From positions 4,764,301 through 4,828,300 of the forward strand of contig OY829653.1 of NCBI GenBank assembly GCA_963691815.1: a stretch of 64,000 nt of DNA, written 5' to 3'. Source of the stretch: Echiichthys vipera (lineage: Eukaryota; Chordata; Actinopteri; Perciformes; Trachinidae). The notes beneath the pieces are model-generated. The model was not told the DNA's origin. It worked only from the letters and a program-made list of their open reading frames with translations, and did no database searches. Positions 38,611-51,241 of the stretch are shown one piece after another. Each line of letters starts with the position of its first letter. Positions within the stretch are counted from its first letter, which is position 1. The position numbers and the translations under genes are program-made.

Positions 38611-40345
38611 CTTGGGTCATAGCTGCTTAAATTGAACCATTACTTGAGCTAACTTGAAATGCTGCAAGAAGATACCAGCTGGGACATTGTAGTGATTCAT
38701 TCAGTATGAATGTCTGATACAGGAAAGGCATGTAATTCAGGTCCCTCAATCTGAATTCCTCTTGCAGCAACTTCCCATATATGCTGCATAATGATGTACA
38801 ATTTGTAGAAGATCAGATTGCCCTGGTAGCACAGGAGAAGCTCTAGATGTAATTGGATTGCCGCTGCAGTTTACTGAGTAAACTAGTAACAGGAGATGAG
38901 CGTCGATGATGCTGCATATTTGATTTGTGTGGACAATGCGTGAAAAACTGAGGAACACAAGTAATCTTTGGCTAGGTCTCCATCTCCCTGTTGTATCTTC
39001 CTTGCATTCATACTGACGCACCACAGTGGTCACATAACCCTAAACAACTACGGTTACAGTCCCAGCGGTCAAGTCTTTATTACAAATCTTTTCTTTCTTC
39101 CACTGCTTCGCTCAATTTAATTCATCCGTGGATCACACCAACACTACCTCTCTCTCTCTCTCTGTGTCAGTGTCTCTGCTCATCCACTCCTCCTTCATTT
39201 CCTCCTTATCAGTCTCCCATCACGTAAACAGCAAAGTGCCGCAGGGTGTTCGGGCTACAGTTCTACTCACATGGGACCCGACAGTCAACGAGAAAGGCCA
39301 CGAGCATGGCAGGCAGGCTTTAATGATATTAATCCTCTGTGAATTAACAGTGGACTGAGGGAAGATTTCATCAGAAATGAGCCTCTCTTAAATACTGTTC
39401 AAGAGGCGTGGAGAGCTGACCCGTCGCTGCCGGTGCTACTTACACCGCTCCCACGCTGGCTCTTCCTACTGTGATTAAGAGGTCTTTTTGGTGAGCTGCA
39501 GAACTTTTTTTTACGATGGTAATGATAGTGAAAATTTTCATAAAAAGCAGATGCCGAGGATCAGTGAAAGGGTAGGTCCATGCCAATACCACGTGTCTTT
39601 GTATGAGTGCACACATGCCAGTTTAGATTGTCCACAGTCTGACTGGAGGGTTCACCAGCGGGCTAAGACAGCAGGACTGACCTACATTTCAGACACACGC
39701 ACAGAAGTGTACACACATCGGTCTTTCCGCCACCGTTTTACTCTTGTCTGAGTGGAAAAGCCTCGGAAATCACACCTGGTTCAACATGGGATGCTAAAAA
39801 ATCCCCATCTGAAGCCCAAAGTGGAGAAATGTGTTCAGGGATGTCTGAAGATGTCTCTTCCAGGCAGACTGACCGACTTCACCTGTTTAATGGGGAACGC
39901 TGGGAAACACACTTTCACACAGGCACACACTTAAAGGCAGAGTGAAGACAGGTTCAGGGGCACGAGGCAGAGCGAATGGAGCACAATACAATACAGACAA
40001 CAACCAAAAGGTTTACTCACGGATAGAAATGAAATACCAGTTTCAAGTACTGGTATTTTACTTTTTCATGACTATTTACTTCCACTAAATTGTTGAATAA
40101 GTTACCCACACATTTATCTGACATCTGCAGTTATTAGTTACTTAAAATAAACATGAGATAAGCTCACTGTAGTTGTTCATTTTTAATTTTGTATTGTGTA
40201 AGTCAGCGGAAAAAAATCATTTCAGATATTTTCCTTTGAGACGAAATATGGTGAAAGTATTTATATAAGGGCTGGAATTGTCTTAAAATGTTAAGGAGCA
40301 TGTTGTCCTTCAAAACATCTGAATCACATCATGAAGATATGTGCT
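38611..40345. other. intron 1, no recognised feature
   Basis: Contains a short (TC)n run at 39149-39163; otherwise nothing recognised. Confidence 0.5.
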
Positions 40346-40490
40346 ATGGGCTGGAGCTGATCCCAGCTGACATGGGGCGTGAGGCGGGGTCCACCCTGGA
40401 CAGGACGCCAGTCTATCACAGGACACATAGAGACAAACAGAGACAGACAACCATTCACACCTACGGGTGATTTTAGAGTCATCAATTCAT
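40346..40490 (-). mobile_element. SINE body fragment
   Basis: Shares GGGCTGGAGCTGATCCCAGC, GGCGTGAGGCGGGGTCCACC, CAACCATTCACACCTACGGG and AGAGTCATCAATT with the fuller copy at 42176-42504. Both ends are missing; it runs into an (ATT)n tract at 40484-40502. Confidence 0.75.
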
Positions 40491-40502
40491 TATTATTATT
40501 AT

Positions 40503-41465
40503 TTGTTACTGACAACATGACGCTACCAAACATAGGCACCACGACATTTGTCATGACGTACGGTAGCTATAGGTTTATAGTGATTACATCATTAAAACAC
40601 TGCTCACAGGCTGATGCACCGACAACAGAAAGAATATTCACAAGGAGTATTTTGACTTTTATATCTGCAAACATTTATGGCTGATACTCACTCAAGCAAT
40701 AGTTTAATATACTGTAAGTATTAATCTGTTACTCTATATTTATCTCATCCTGTCAACGCCAAGGCAACAAGTCAAAAATTATATTACAGAGATATAAAAG
40801 CTAGAAAGGGCCGTGATTATGGTTTAATTTAGTTTATTGGCACGGGGTGACATAAGTATGTACGTTTGTGCACAGGTTTGTTTGTGTAATGTGGATATAC
40901 AGTATGTACTGTATGAATATGACAAAGTTGTAATTATAAATTCATTTATGAGAAGCGGAGAGGAGATAGAAATGAATAATGTATGCTGTCTCCTAGCCCT
41001 TCTCATACATGAAAGATTTAATATGTGCTATATGTTAGAAAGTAATGAATTGAGTTTGTGTATAGGTTCATCATCATAATGTTTAACGGGGACTCTAAAT
41101 AAACTATCATAATATCAGGCAATTATTGTTGTAGAATGTGACTATATTTCCACTCGTACATTTACTTTGACTTAAGTAGACTATATGAGTTATTTATAAC
41201 TTAATTTCTCTTCTGTTGTAACAATTGCAGCAAATTGCGGCAAAATCAGATTTCACTGACGATCCCTAATTATTCTCAAACAACATCCTACAGACGCTGA
41301 ACAACCGCATAAACAACTGCACGACAGTTCGACATGTTCCCATTAAATAGATGACAGGTACAGTCACAGGTAGCGGGGCAGAGGCTTCGACATGTACACG
41401 CTCATCATATTATCTCTGTTGCCATGACTACAGTTGTCAGTAGCGGCTCACAGATGGGGTTGGAG
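40503..41465. other. intron 1, no recognised feature
   Basis: AT-rich sequence, nothing assignable. Confidence 0.5.
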
Positions 41466-41501
41466 GTGTGTGTGTGTGTGTGTGTGTGGGGGGGGGGGGG
41501 G
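41466..41501. repeat. (GT)n followed by G14
   Basis: Eleven GT units run directly into fourteen consecutive G (41488-41501). Confidence 0.95.
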
Positions 41502-41552
41502 TTGACTGACAGCTGTGACAGCTATATAATCCTGTTGGTTGTGCTTTCAGTG

Positions 41553-41554
<2 letters not shown>

Positions 41555-41592
<38 letters not shown>
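41555..41592. repeat. (AC)19 microsatellite
   Basis: Pure AC run 53 bp after the (GT)n-G14 tract and complementary to it. Confidence 0.95.
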
Positions 41593-41594
<2 letters not shown>

Positions 41595-42168
41595 AGGCAG
41601 GTGAGTCCGGCTCAGGGAGGGCTGGGTCAGCCTGTCTGCTGACAGCTGTCCAATTCTCCTAATGACGCACTGTACCAGGGAACTGAAGCTCCTCGTACAT
41701 ACACAGGGATGTAGGTTGTGTTATTTCTTTATTCTCATTGCACTCTTTGCCGGGGAGCAAGACAGAAGCCTGATAAATTCATGATGTGTGGTCCGATAAA
41801 TAGTGAGCAAACTGCTGCTCACTGAATCCCAACTGGCTAAGTGTGGGAGAATGTGGATAATACGTCAGGGAGATAAGACACGAGCTCCAGCAATCCCACA
41901 GGGAATGTTTAGCCTTACTACTCTTTATTGCTCAATTACGGCGAGCTTCTTCTTCCTCCTTTGTGCAGGTTAAAGAAAAACGAATGTCTCGTCACTTTTA
42001 ATAACAGATCTGAAGTGAAGGATCACTGGAGAGTTGACTCCACTGAAATACGTACTGGCCGGCAAAAGGGGCGTTTTTATAAAGCTCCTATTTTCCATCG
42101 ACGTTCAGCCGCAGCATATTATCATCTAGTTTATACGGTATCTTGCAAAAAGTGATGCACAAAATATC
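41593..42168. other. intron 1, no recognised feature
   Basis: No feature recognised between the AC run and the SINE insertion. Confidence 0.5.
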
Positions 42169-42175
42169 ATATGAT

Positions 42176-42504
42176 TCATTCATTCATTCATCTTCAACCG
42201 CTTGTCCCTCTCGGGGTCGCGGGGGGCTGGAGCCGATCCCAGCTGACATCGGGCGTGAGGCGGGGTCCACCTTGGACAGGACAGGAGACAGACAACCATT
42301 CACACCTACGGGCAATTATAGAGTCATCAATTAACCTAACACGTGCATGTTTTTAGATGGTGGGAGGAAACCGGAGAACCCGGAGAAAACCCACGCAGAC
42401 ACGACGAGAACATGCAAACTCCACACAGAAGGGCCCCCAGTCAGGATGCGAACCTGGAACCTTCTCGCTGTGAGGCGACAGTGCTAACCACTACACCACT
42501 GTGT
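42176..42504 (-). mobile_element. near-complete tRNA-derived SINE with candidate TSD
   Basis: Read on the minus strand, the head at 42504 has GTGTAGTGGTTAGCACTGTC (A-box region) and GGTTCGCATCC (B box with one mismatch to GGTTCGANTCC). The body includes ACCCGGAGAAAACCCACGC on the plus strand. The 3' end is a tandem (GAAT)n tail at 42176-42191. ATATGAT flanks both sides (42169-42175 and 42505-42511), a plausible 7-bp target-site duplication. No ORF, as expected for a SINE. Confidence 0.75.
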
Positions 42505-42511
42505 ATATGAT

Positions 42512-43984
42512 GTCTTATGAAATATATATATATATTCAATGCCATGAAACGGTGACCAGAAGTGGAACGCAACGGCTACAAGGAAACCAAAGGTGTCGGT
42601 TAGGTGTTATGTATCAAAATGACTCGGTTAGGATTAGAGTAAAGCTTGTGGTTTGGCTGAGTACTTCCAGGAATCGAACACCAGTCATATGTTTTGGGAC
42701 CCATCCACCAACCCAAACGTGCATCCTTAAGCGGAGATTAGCGGTCAGAATACGCAGGAATTACAGTGCTTAGTTTTTGTTGTTATATGTAAAAACAGCA
42801 GCCATACAGAGAGAAGACCACCTAACAGACAGTGAAAGCTATTTATCAACAGTACAGACAGTAGCCTCTGCACATCACTAAACATCTTTCTCAAAGTTTG
42901 TGACTCTTTGTCTTTTGTCAACTATGAAAAAATATTGCTTTGTGTACATTTTTTGCTCTCTGCAGCGACTCAGGAAACCATTGTTCTCTGGGGACCGTTG
43001 AAAGTCATTCTGCCAAACAGGAAAAGCACAAACTGAAGCGGAAGAAAACCAGGCAGGTTGACGGGAAGCAGGTAACCAAGGAAAAAGGTAAATTACAACG
43101 CTCAATCACAGAAAGGAAAATAATAAAATAAACCCCCCCGCAGATTGATGATACCCAACAGCGTGAGATCATCAAAGGTTGAGTTTTTCATTTAAAGGAA
43201 AGGAAGTCTGGAGCGCACAGCGGCGTGCCCTCCAAGAACTTCTGGCGCAGCTGTAATTCCACAAAACTTCCCATCCTGAGCGCAGGAGTGCGCCAGAAAA
43301 CGGGTGCACGTCTGTCGTAAACTGGCAATTTTTCACTGCTTCCAGGAGGGAGCGAGCCCACTCTTCCCCTTCCTCTGTGTGACCGCTGCGTTTTCAATAA
43401 GGGCCCTTTTTTTAGAAAAATGAGCGGGGAGAATGTAAACATGGAGGTGATGGATGACTTTTCCCAACGCTTTGTAATTAGTTCACGAGCCCCAGGACTC
43501 TTCAACAACTCTCAGACATTTTTTTTATATATATGATGACAAAGACTTCCTGCTGTGGAGTTTCCATATTATCTTTGTCTATTGCACACGGGCAAGAACA
43601 GAACACAACAAAGAGCGTCCCTTAATTATGTGTGTAGCTCCCGTTCTTCAAAAACACGTCTGTGTAAAGATCCTGCTGGGATCCTCATTTCATACACTGG
43701 AAATCCTCCCTCCTGTGAAGATGTGGATCACAGAACCCACTGACTCTACACATAGAGAGAATAAGGTTGATCTTGGATGATTAACTGAAGCTATTTTTAT
43801 AAATATGCTCATCTTTCACTGATTTTCTTGAACAGTATGCTAATAGAGTTGGGTGAGTGGGTGAACGAGTAGGTTGACAATTACCTCCTTTTCATTTTCT
43901 TTCTTTTCTTCTCACATGCTCTCTCTAATTTAATGTGTTTTTCGAGGAAAAGTGTTAGAATCGAAGCTGTTCACTGAGCTGTAG
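42512..43984. other. intron 1, no recognised feature
   Basis: Short AT repeat at 42522-42535. The segment 43190-43500 is GC-richer and single-copy looking, but its open frame shows no known domain. Confidence 0.5.
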
Positions 43985-43995
43985 CCCCCCCCCCC

Positions 43996-44029
<34 letters not shown>
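43985..44029. repeat. C14 followed by (AC)n
   Basis: Fourteen C and then about sixteen AC units, the mirror-strand form of the (GT)n-G14 tract at 41466-41501. Confidence 0.95.
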
Positions 44030-44031
<2 letters not shown>

Positions 44032-44221
44032 TAAAACAGTACTGAAAAATGAAGGCGGTACAGAAGGGACCATTGTACCACCACTGTACGCCCTCGGCCC
44101 GAATTGGCGTCACGGCTGCTGTGATCTCAGCACTCGATGGTCTCCAGTTTATTTAAGCTATGCATTTGTGGAATAAGCTTTGATTATGAATGGACTGCAT
44201 TTATTCTCTACCTTCCTGAAC

Positions 44222-44408
44222 AAAGCGCTTTTACAATTTGCCTCTCGTTCACCCATTCACGCGCACATTCACACGCTGACGGTGGCAGTGCTGGCCCGCC
44301 AGTCGGAAGCAACTTGGGGTTCAGTGTCAGGCTCAAGGATCCAACTCCAGGATCCAGCTGCCAACCTCGTGATCAAAGGGACCTCTCGCTCTACTTTTTA
44401 AGCCCCAG
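44222..44408 (-). mobile_element. degraded copy of the 11.5-kb SINE family
   Basis: AAGCGCTTTTACAATTTGCC, CACCCATTCACGCGCACATT, AACTTGGGGTTCAGTGTC and CTCGCTCTACTTTTTAAGCC follow the block order of a common fish repeat that also supplies 11525-11664. The pol III boxes are eroded. Confidence 0.6.
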
Positions 44409-45895
44409 CCTCCCCTAAAATGTTTTTTGAGAAGTGAGCAAGAGGATTATGGTTTAAAGGGAAGTGATACTTCTGCTGAGCAAAAAGTTAAAGCAAACAT
44501 GGCACGCAAACACTGCGGGACGCTCTTCAGGGATATACAGCATGTGCCTGCAGTAAAGGCAAGACACAAGTCTCTTTTGACGTGCAATGATGTCATCACT
44601 GCGATGACCTGCTTGCTTCTAGCCATGAGTCATGTGAGACGTATGAAAATAGCAGCAGAATGGATCCTTAGTGTTACACTGTATACAAGATGGGGAAGTG
44701 CTAAACTGTAAAATGAAGCCACCGATAAAAGCTGGGAGGCAGGCAGGGAGACAAAACAGCTCACACACACGAAATAAAAGGAAATGTAAGTCGCAATTGA
44801 ACCTTTTCATCCTTGGATACTTTAATCCAGAATAAACGGAGCTGCAGGGTTTAAGTATCTAGCACATTCCTTTGCGTTTGCAGAGGATGAAGAAGGGCAC
44901 AGTGAGAACAGCCAGTGGCAGCGAGGAGGGAGGTCACACGTGCCAGGATGAATTATAGTAGCCGCGGTTGTCTCGGCTGCCTGTTCATTAATGAGTCGTG
45001 TTAGGGGAGCGCGCTGAGACAACACAAAAGGACACATCATCAGGACATCAATTCTCATCAGCTCTTTACAGTATCCGCAGTATGCTGTCTGTTCTGGATC
45101 TAATTGTTTGCTCTCATAATCGAGAACAGCTCGGCTAATCTTTAAGTGACAGGAAGTTAATTAGCATAGTTTATGGTTGTACTCTATTTTGATCACAACT
45201 ATTATAGGACGGGAAAACCACTGGCACACATTACAGGCATGTTCAAAGAGTACTTCAGTTTTATAACGACGAGATGACTCATATGTTCCAGACAGACTCA
45301 GAACATACATTACAATGCTATATTAGAGAATATCTCTCTTCAAATGTATGATTCAAGACTTATGGTTTAGCTATGTTATACTGGATGCATTCATTTTAAT
45401 TTATGCAGAATAATCCAGCACTGCACAGACATCATCCACCCATCAACTTGACCGTGATAAATACTGTGGGAACCGCAAGTTCACTCGTTCCACAAACAAC
45501 TGCTCGGCTATACTGTACCATAACACTATATATACAGTATGTGCACTTTATTATGAACACTTGGGGTAAGCAGTTAGAAGTTGTGATCACAGTATTGACA
45601 CATCTTCATCTTTTATGTTGATATGGCAAACAGTTGGTTGTTCACACGGTCAGCAGTTACAGAGCAACATGAACACTACCTTGCAAACACAAGTCACACA
45701 ATATTCACTCTTTTTTTAGCTCTGATTTTCTTTTTATAGTGTTTTTTGGCCTTTTCATGACTTTATAGTTCAGTTACTCTGGAGTTTGACAGGAGAGAGA
45801 GACAGTGACATGCAGCAAACAGACTTTAAGCTTCTGTATATGTGGCGCCTGTTTGCTTCTGAGCCACAGGGCAGCTGTTTTTGTTTCTACTAACC
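44409..45895. other. intron 1, no recognised feature
   Basis: No exon or repeat recognised. Confidence 0.5.
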
Positions 45896-46125
45896 ACGAA
45901 ACCAGACAAATCATCCAAACTCATGTTTCATTTGTTAGGGCAGATAAGTCTGTTTCCTCTCTCATTCACACAGATTTCCAGTCGACCCGGCCCTGGGCAA
46001 ACCAATCACAAGCGTTTATCTCATGTGGGGCGGGGTTAAGGCGCTGACCGTCCAGTCTGCAGGTCCATTCAGCTCAGTTTTTCAGGCTCACGAGTCGTGA
46101 GTCACGACACTCAGATAATACTGAA
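45896..46125 (+). mobile_element. partial copy of the 7.9-kb TIR DNA element
   Basis: CGAAACCAGACAAATC, CAAACTCATGTTTCATTTGT, ACAGATTTCCAGTCGACC and AACCAATCACAAGCGTTTAT align in order with 7930-8150. The right end is not found. Confidence 0.65.
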
Positions 46126-47864
46126 CTAGGCAGCGCCGAAGCTTACGCATTCAGGTGATAATTGTCTGTAGGAACAAGCAAACACTGTCTCATTGTCATT
46201 ACATACATTGTTGTTAAAGAAAATACCAACAATGTCCGATTTAAAAGATTGATTAATGAAAGTGCACTATGTTTAGATCATTGTTTCTTTACAAAGACTC
46301 TTCAATCGTTCAAAAGTTTGAAAGTCTCACACCTTCATGCTCACAAAGTCGCTGTGTGTATGTCTGAGTACAATCATTCTATTATAAAATACAGAAAATA
46401 AACTGCATAGTCATCACACACACTGTTTGAAATTTCATAAAATCCAACCTCAGAAGATATTCTATTCTATTCTATTTTAATCCAATTTTATTCATAGTGA
46501 ACACTTTTTGAACACAATACACACACTTTCATATGTACCTGTGATGCTCTTCCACACTATATTGTAACAAAGAAACATAACAAATAATAATCAATTGATT
46601 AGAAGATAATTTTATTAGTCCTATGTCAAATCCAGTGGTTTTATCAGCCACCAAAACATTATTTCTGCAGCGTCTGAATCAGTAATGATGGGACACTAGT
46701 CACTGTTGTAGCCATTTTGTAGATCAGAAATGATTAAATATCTGGATCATCCTTACTTAAAAATAATCCATATACAACCAAATGGCAAAGAGATGACATG
46801 AGATAAGAACGGATGAGAAACACAATCTGTCACATACGAGCACTGCGCTGCATATAACTGGAGGTGTGACCACTGAAGATGCCTCTTCGCAGACTGAAAT
46901 GGCTGAAACGCGTAAAAAGCTGCCTGGTTGTGGTCACTGTTGTAAAGGGAAATGCCAACTTTCTCTCTGTGGATCATAAGCGTGATCATACTGGGACTTA
47001 CTGCGTGTGTGTGTGTGTTGGTGTTCAGTGTGTGCCAGCGACCTAGTGTGTGAAGTGACACCCATGAGTGCATGCCCACGCCATACACCCACAGCACAAT
47101 GGGCAGTGTGAGAGGGGGAAAAAGAGCTAATGGACGAACAGATGAATAGACGTTTAAATCAATGGTTGGATGGATGAAGAGTTGGACGGTGTTCAAGATT
47201 GTCGTTTTAGTTACACAACCATTTAAAAGCAGCAGATATCAAAGGGCACAGCCAGACAACAGCAATCTCCTGGACCACAAGTTAACTGCCTGTATAAGTT
47301 AAATGTGGACGTTTTTAATTTGACCTTTGGGAGAAAATGAACTGGGAATTCCTCACAGCAAATAAAGGTTTAAATGGGTTGCTATTTATGTCCATAACAC
47401 ACCTCACTACATCATACATGACGATTTGGCTCCGACTCACCCTGACCTAGCGAGAAAGGTAAATGTCACCCGCTCTTTCCTGGAAATGGAAGAACACCGG
47501 TGGAGCTTTGACAGCAACTGGAAGCACATTTATGCCCCTTTGAGTGTCTTTAAACTTTCAGATCCGTGCTGGGTCTGAGCAGAAAAAAACAGTTTTTACA
47601 TCTAATATGTGCGTTTAAAATAATCACCTATATTCACATCACATGGCAACAAGAATCTGCGTCATTATGGAAACACATGGAGTTTGGCGGGGGGTAATCA
47701 TTAAGGCTCAATGTATAAATAACTGAATAAATGAATAAATAAACTCTCAGTATTTCCTCTCAGAGCTCGCAGTGATGAATCTGCACTATAAACGACTGCT
47801 CAAGGCCTTTTTGCTTCGCTCAGTGGTCAGTGTGTGTGATTTAAAAGCGACAAACTCCGGGGCT
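46126..47864. other. intron 1, no recognised feature except an STR
   Basis: Contains four ATTCT pentamers at 46458-46477 and a short (TG) run at 47005-47018. Nothing else assignable. Confidence 0.6.
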
Positions 47865-48066
47865 GAAAAATGAAGCCACTACTGACGCGCCAATACTGCA
47901 GTTTCTCAAATGACCACTTGAGGCTGGCTCCAAAAGAGGGTCAATCCTCGTAGACCTCCATGTTAAAATGCCCGACTTCACAGCAGAAATGAACATGTTT
48001 ACAGCCTGGTACCTAAAAAGGTTTTGGTCTCTTTAGCTAATTTGCCTGTTCATGATACATTTGTAT
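47865..48066 (+). repeat. dispersed repeat R, copy 1
   Basis: Starts GAAAAATGAAGCCACTACTG and ends CATGATACATTTGTAT. Very similar to 49568-49751 (shared CGCCAATACTGCAGTTTCTC and CTTGAGGCTGGCTCCAAAAG), with small deletions in the second copy. Confidence 0.85.
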
Positions 48067-48139
48067 ATAAGAGAACAGTTGTGTAACATCTGATAAGGCA
48101 ATATAGTTGGCTACAGCAGCGGGCACACCTTGTTCAATG

Positions 48140-48385
48140 AGTTAGAGTCCAATAATCAATTAGTCAATCAGCAAAAAAGTAATTAGCAACAATTCTGATA
48201 ATCAATTAACTCGTTTAAGTGAATTACCAAGCAACCGTCCTCTGTTCCAGCTTCGCAAATGTGAAGATTTGCTGCTTTTCTCTTTGTTAAATCCTTATGA
48301 ATTCAAATATGTTTATTTTCAGACTGTTGATCTGAGGGAAATGTAGATGATTTATAGAACAAACAATTCATGGATGAATCAAAAA
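48140..48385 (+). repeat. AT-rich dispersed repeat (GATTAAT-type)
   Basis: TAATCAATTAGTCAATCAGC, GATAATCAATTAACTCG, AGCTTCGCAAATGTGAAGAT and AACAAACAATTCATGGATG give the same block order as 32401-32660. Confidence 0.5.
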
Positions 48386-48620
48386 AACTTTCCTGCCTCA
48401 TTTTACATAAGGTAAATAAATAAAATGAGCGGGAAGCGACCACCGAAACACTGACAAATATCGGACACACACCACGCCTGTCTGCTGTAGGCCTGAGGAG
48501 TGAGCTCAGTCAACCTACTGTTATATTCATATAGGGGCAGCTCTGCCCGGCCTGGGGACATCTACTGCCCTCCCTCTAATCCAGGGGCTTGTCACTGGTG
48601 ATTAGACAGCCACTCTATCA

Positions 48621-48645
48621 CTCTCTCTCTCTCTCTCTCTCCCTC
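48621..48645. repeat. (CT)n simple repeat
   Basis: About eleven CT units on the plus strand. Confidence 0.9.
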
Positions 48646-49404
48646 TACCATTATATACAGTATTTCTGGTTTATTATGTTGATACTAGTGCTAAAGCATG
48701 GTGTGGTGTGTTCTCTCAGCCCACAAATCCTCTCTGCTTCCTCTCCTTATCTTTGTCTCTCTCTCCCTCCCTCCTTCTTTCTACATTTCAGGCCTATTAT
48801 CCTGTTGTTAGGGCTTAAATGAAGAAGTGTGCACTCTCTTTTCTATGCATTTTTAAGTCCACAAATGAATCACCTTTCCAATTTCTGTTGCCATGTGCAC
48901 CGTTAATCCAGTGAAGTATTTCTTGGCACAAAAAGACTGCGGGGAAAAAAATGCAGACAGATTTCAGCAGCAGTTTCATGGATAAAGCACCTACTGTATA
49001 AACACCCGAATGCAAATGAGGTCGATAACATCAATCAAAAGTATAATTGAAGGATTTACTACCAACTTGACTTCTAATATCTGTATGAATTTCTTTCTCT
49101 CTCCAACAGTGAGTAATAAGTGCTGTACTGCCTGTTAGTGGGAAGGTGAGCTCCTCAGAGAGCACTGGGAAACACATGGTAATAGATAGGGTTAATAAGT
49201 GAAAACAACAACTGTAGGAAACACTTTGATATCTCGCACTCAATGCACCTTGTGTCTACATGCACCAATCAGTATTTTGTTTTCTATGCATGTGGTCGGT
49301 CAGTCAGTCCATTATTTAGTCCAGGCTTAGACATAACAATTGGATTCATGCCATGATATTTTGTACGGAAATGAGTTGGGTCCAAAGGAACAATCATGAT
49401 TACT
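48646..49404. other. intron 1, no recognised feature
   Basis: Nothing assignable. Confidence 0.5.
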
Positions 49405-49566
49405 TTTTCAACAATTATTAGTTTTAATTGTATACTATAGTTAGAACTTTTCCTTTTTTTTAGGCTGATACTTTGCTGCACTTTGTGTTTAGTGCTGATT
49501 ATATATTATGTTTTAGCATGGGAACTGATTGATTGGTTGATATCGTAAGCATAATACCTGCTAGAG
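49405..49566 (+). repeat. direct duplication D, copy 1
   Basis: Starts TTTTCAACAATTATTAG and ends AAGCATAATACCTGCTAGAG. Matches 49763-49922 with about a dozen changes and one small indel, roughly 92% identity by eye. Confidence 0.9.
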
Positions 49567-49567
49567 A

Positions 49568-49751
49568 GAAAAATGAAGCCACTACTGATGCGCCAATACT
49601 GCAGTTTCTCAAATGACCACTTGAGGCTGGCTCCAAAAGAGGGTCAATCCTCATAGACCTCCATGTTAAGATGCCCGACTTTACAGCAGATATTAACATG
49701 CCTGGTACCTGGTCTCCATAGCTAATCTGCCTGTTCATGATACATTTGTAT
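49568..49751 (+). repeat. dispersed repeat R, copy 2
   Basis: Lies exactly between the two D copies. Differs from 47865-48066 by a few substitutions and by deletions around the CCTGGTACCTGG segment. Confidence 0.85.
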
Positions 49752-49762
49752 TGTATTGTACA

Positions 49763-49922
49763 TTTTCAACAATTATTAGTTTTAATTTTATACTATAGTT
49801 ATAACTTTTCTTTTTTTAGTCTAATACTTTGCTGCACCTCGTGTTGAGTGCTGATTATATATAATGTTTTAGCATGGGAAGTGATTGATTGGTTGATATC
49901 GTAAGCATAATACCTGCTAGAG
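49763..49922 (+). repeat. direct duplication D, copy 2
   Basis: Second copy of the D segment. It runs straight into GCTGCACGATATGCGC, a phrase typical of another fish dispersed repeat. Confidence 0.9.
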
Positions 49923-51241
49923 CTGCACGATATGCGCAAAAATATGTGATATGCTACAATGTTGTTGAATATCACCATAATGATCATGATCATGTTAATT
50001 ATTGTTGTTTAATCACTTTACACCTGCAGTGTATCATCGTGCAGTGAAAGTAAACTGAAACAAAATAAAAGAAGACACAGGACACCATGTTATGTCCACG
50101 GACCAACCATCAAATCAGGGATTGGCAAATACTGTCACAAACAAGTACCTAAAGCCACAGCCCCCCTGTCCCTGTTGCTTAGAGCACTCTGAGGAATTAC
50201 TGCACCATTTTAACTCAACCAACCAAGAACACACGGTCCAAAAACAACCGTAAAACCATAATACAAAAAATGGGGTCAAAACTGCAGCAGTACGACGCGT
50301 CTTTCAATGACAAAAGCCATGTGGTTATATAAGATTCAAATCAGCAGCCGCTCGATAGTCTAACGCAACATTCTCATGATATTCAGTGAGATTTAATAGC
50401 TTTGATATGTGATTCCTCAAGCACACACTAGATTATAGCAGTCTGTGTTTACAGTTCATCACATGATCCAATGATAAATTAATCTTCTTGCCACACAGCG
50501 ATGAGTGCTGTCCCTAGCATCCCGTTCTACATCAGCTTATCCACAAGACAGCAAAACAACAACACAACTACTTTGAAACATGGAGCTTTTATGTTCAAAA
50601 GAGCCTGTGCAATATGCCCGTGTGTACCCCACAGCCGAGCAGAAACAAGTGATGGCCAGTGGGAGAAATGAAGGATTAATGATAGGGCTGCTGGATGGAC
50701 AGGAGAATATTTACTCCTGAGCTTCCTCCATCTCTGCGGCTTTATTAAAGTAGCATCGGCGGAGGCAGCGCAGCCTTTTAAATGTCACTGCTTTCTTCAA
50801 TGACGCCGCGATTCCTCTCAGCCCACTGAAGCTGCCTCGTTACCTCTCGTGGGAGTAAAGGGCCTGTTTTGAATACCAGTCCCTGACCACGAGAGCTCGG
50901 TTTCCTCAATATGGGCACAAGATTTGTTTGTGTTACGACTTAGTTTGTGGAGAGACACCACAGGGATGTGACCGCTGTGAAACAGAACAACACAGGCCCT
51001 TCATTGATTTCAGAGAAGACTGTAGAATAAAGGGGGGATTAAGGAAGTAAATGTTTTCCAAATGGAGATAATACAGGAGGGGACACAAATGAAAACACTA
51101 ACTAACCTCAAGGAGCCCTTGCGCAAGGCACCTCATCTAGCCAATTGAATTAGATGAGTAGATATTCAAGGTTTTGCACAGGTGTAAGGGTGACTCTATC
51201 TGAACTATGATGCTGCTAAAATTGAGCAACACTTACTGGAA
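49923..51241. other. intron 1, no recognised feature
   Basis: After the ACGATATG-type repeat start, nothing was recognised. Confidence 0.5.

Noticed and set aside
42143..42356. Open frames within the 42.2-kb SINE
   Set aside because: They translate a non-coding retroelement; similar frames recur at the 40.35-kb copy.
43188..43508. Open frame of 106 codons in a GC-richer patch
   Set aside because: Considered as a processed pseudogene, but no family was recognised and no A-tail or target duplication is visible.
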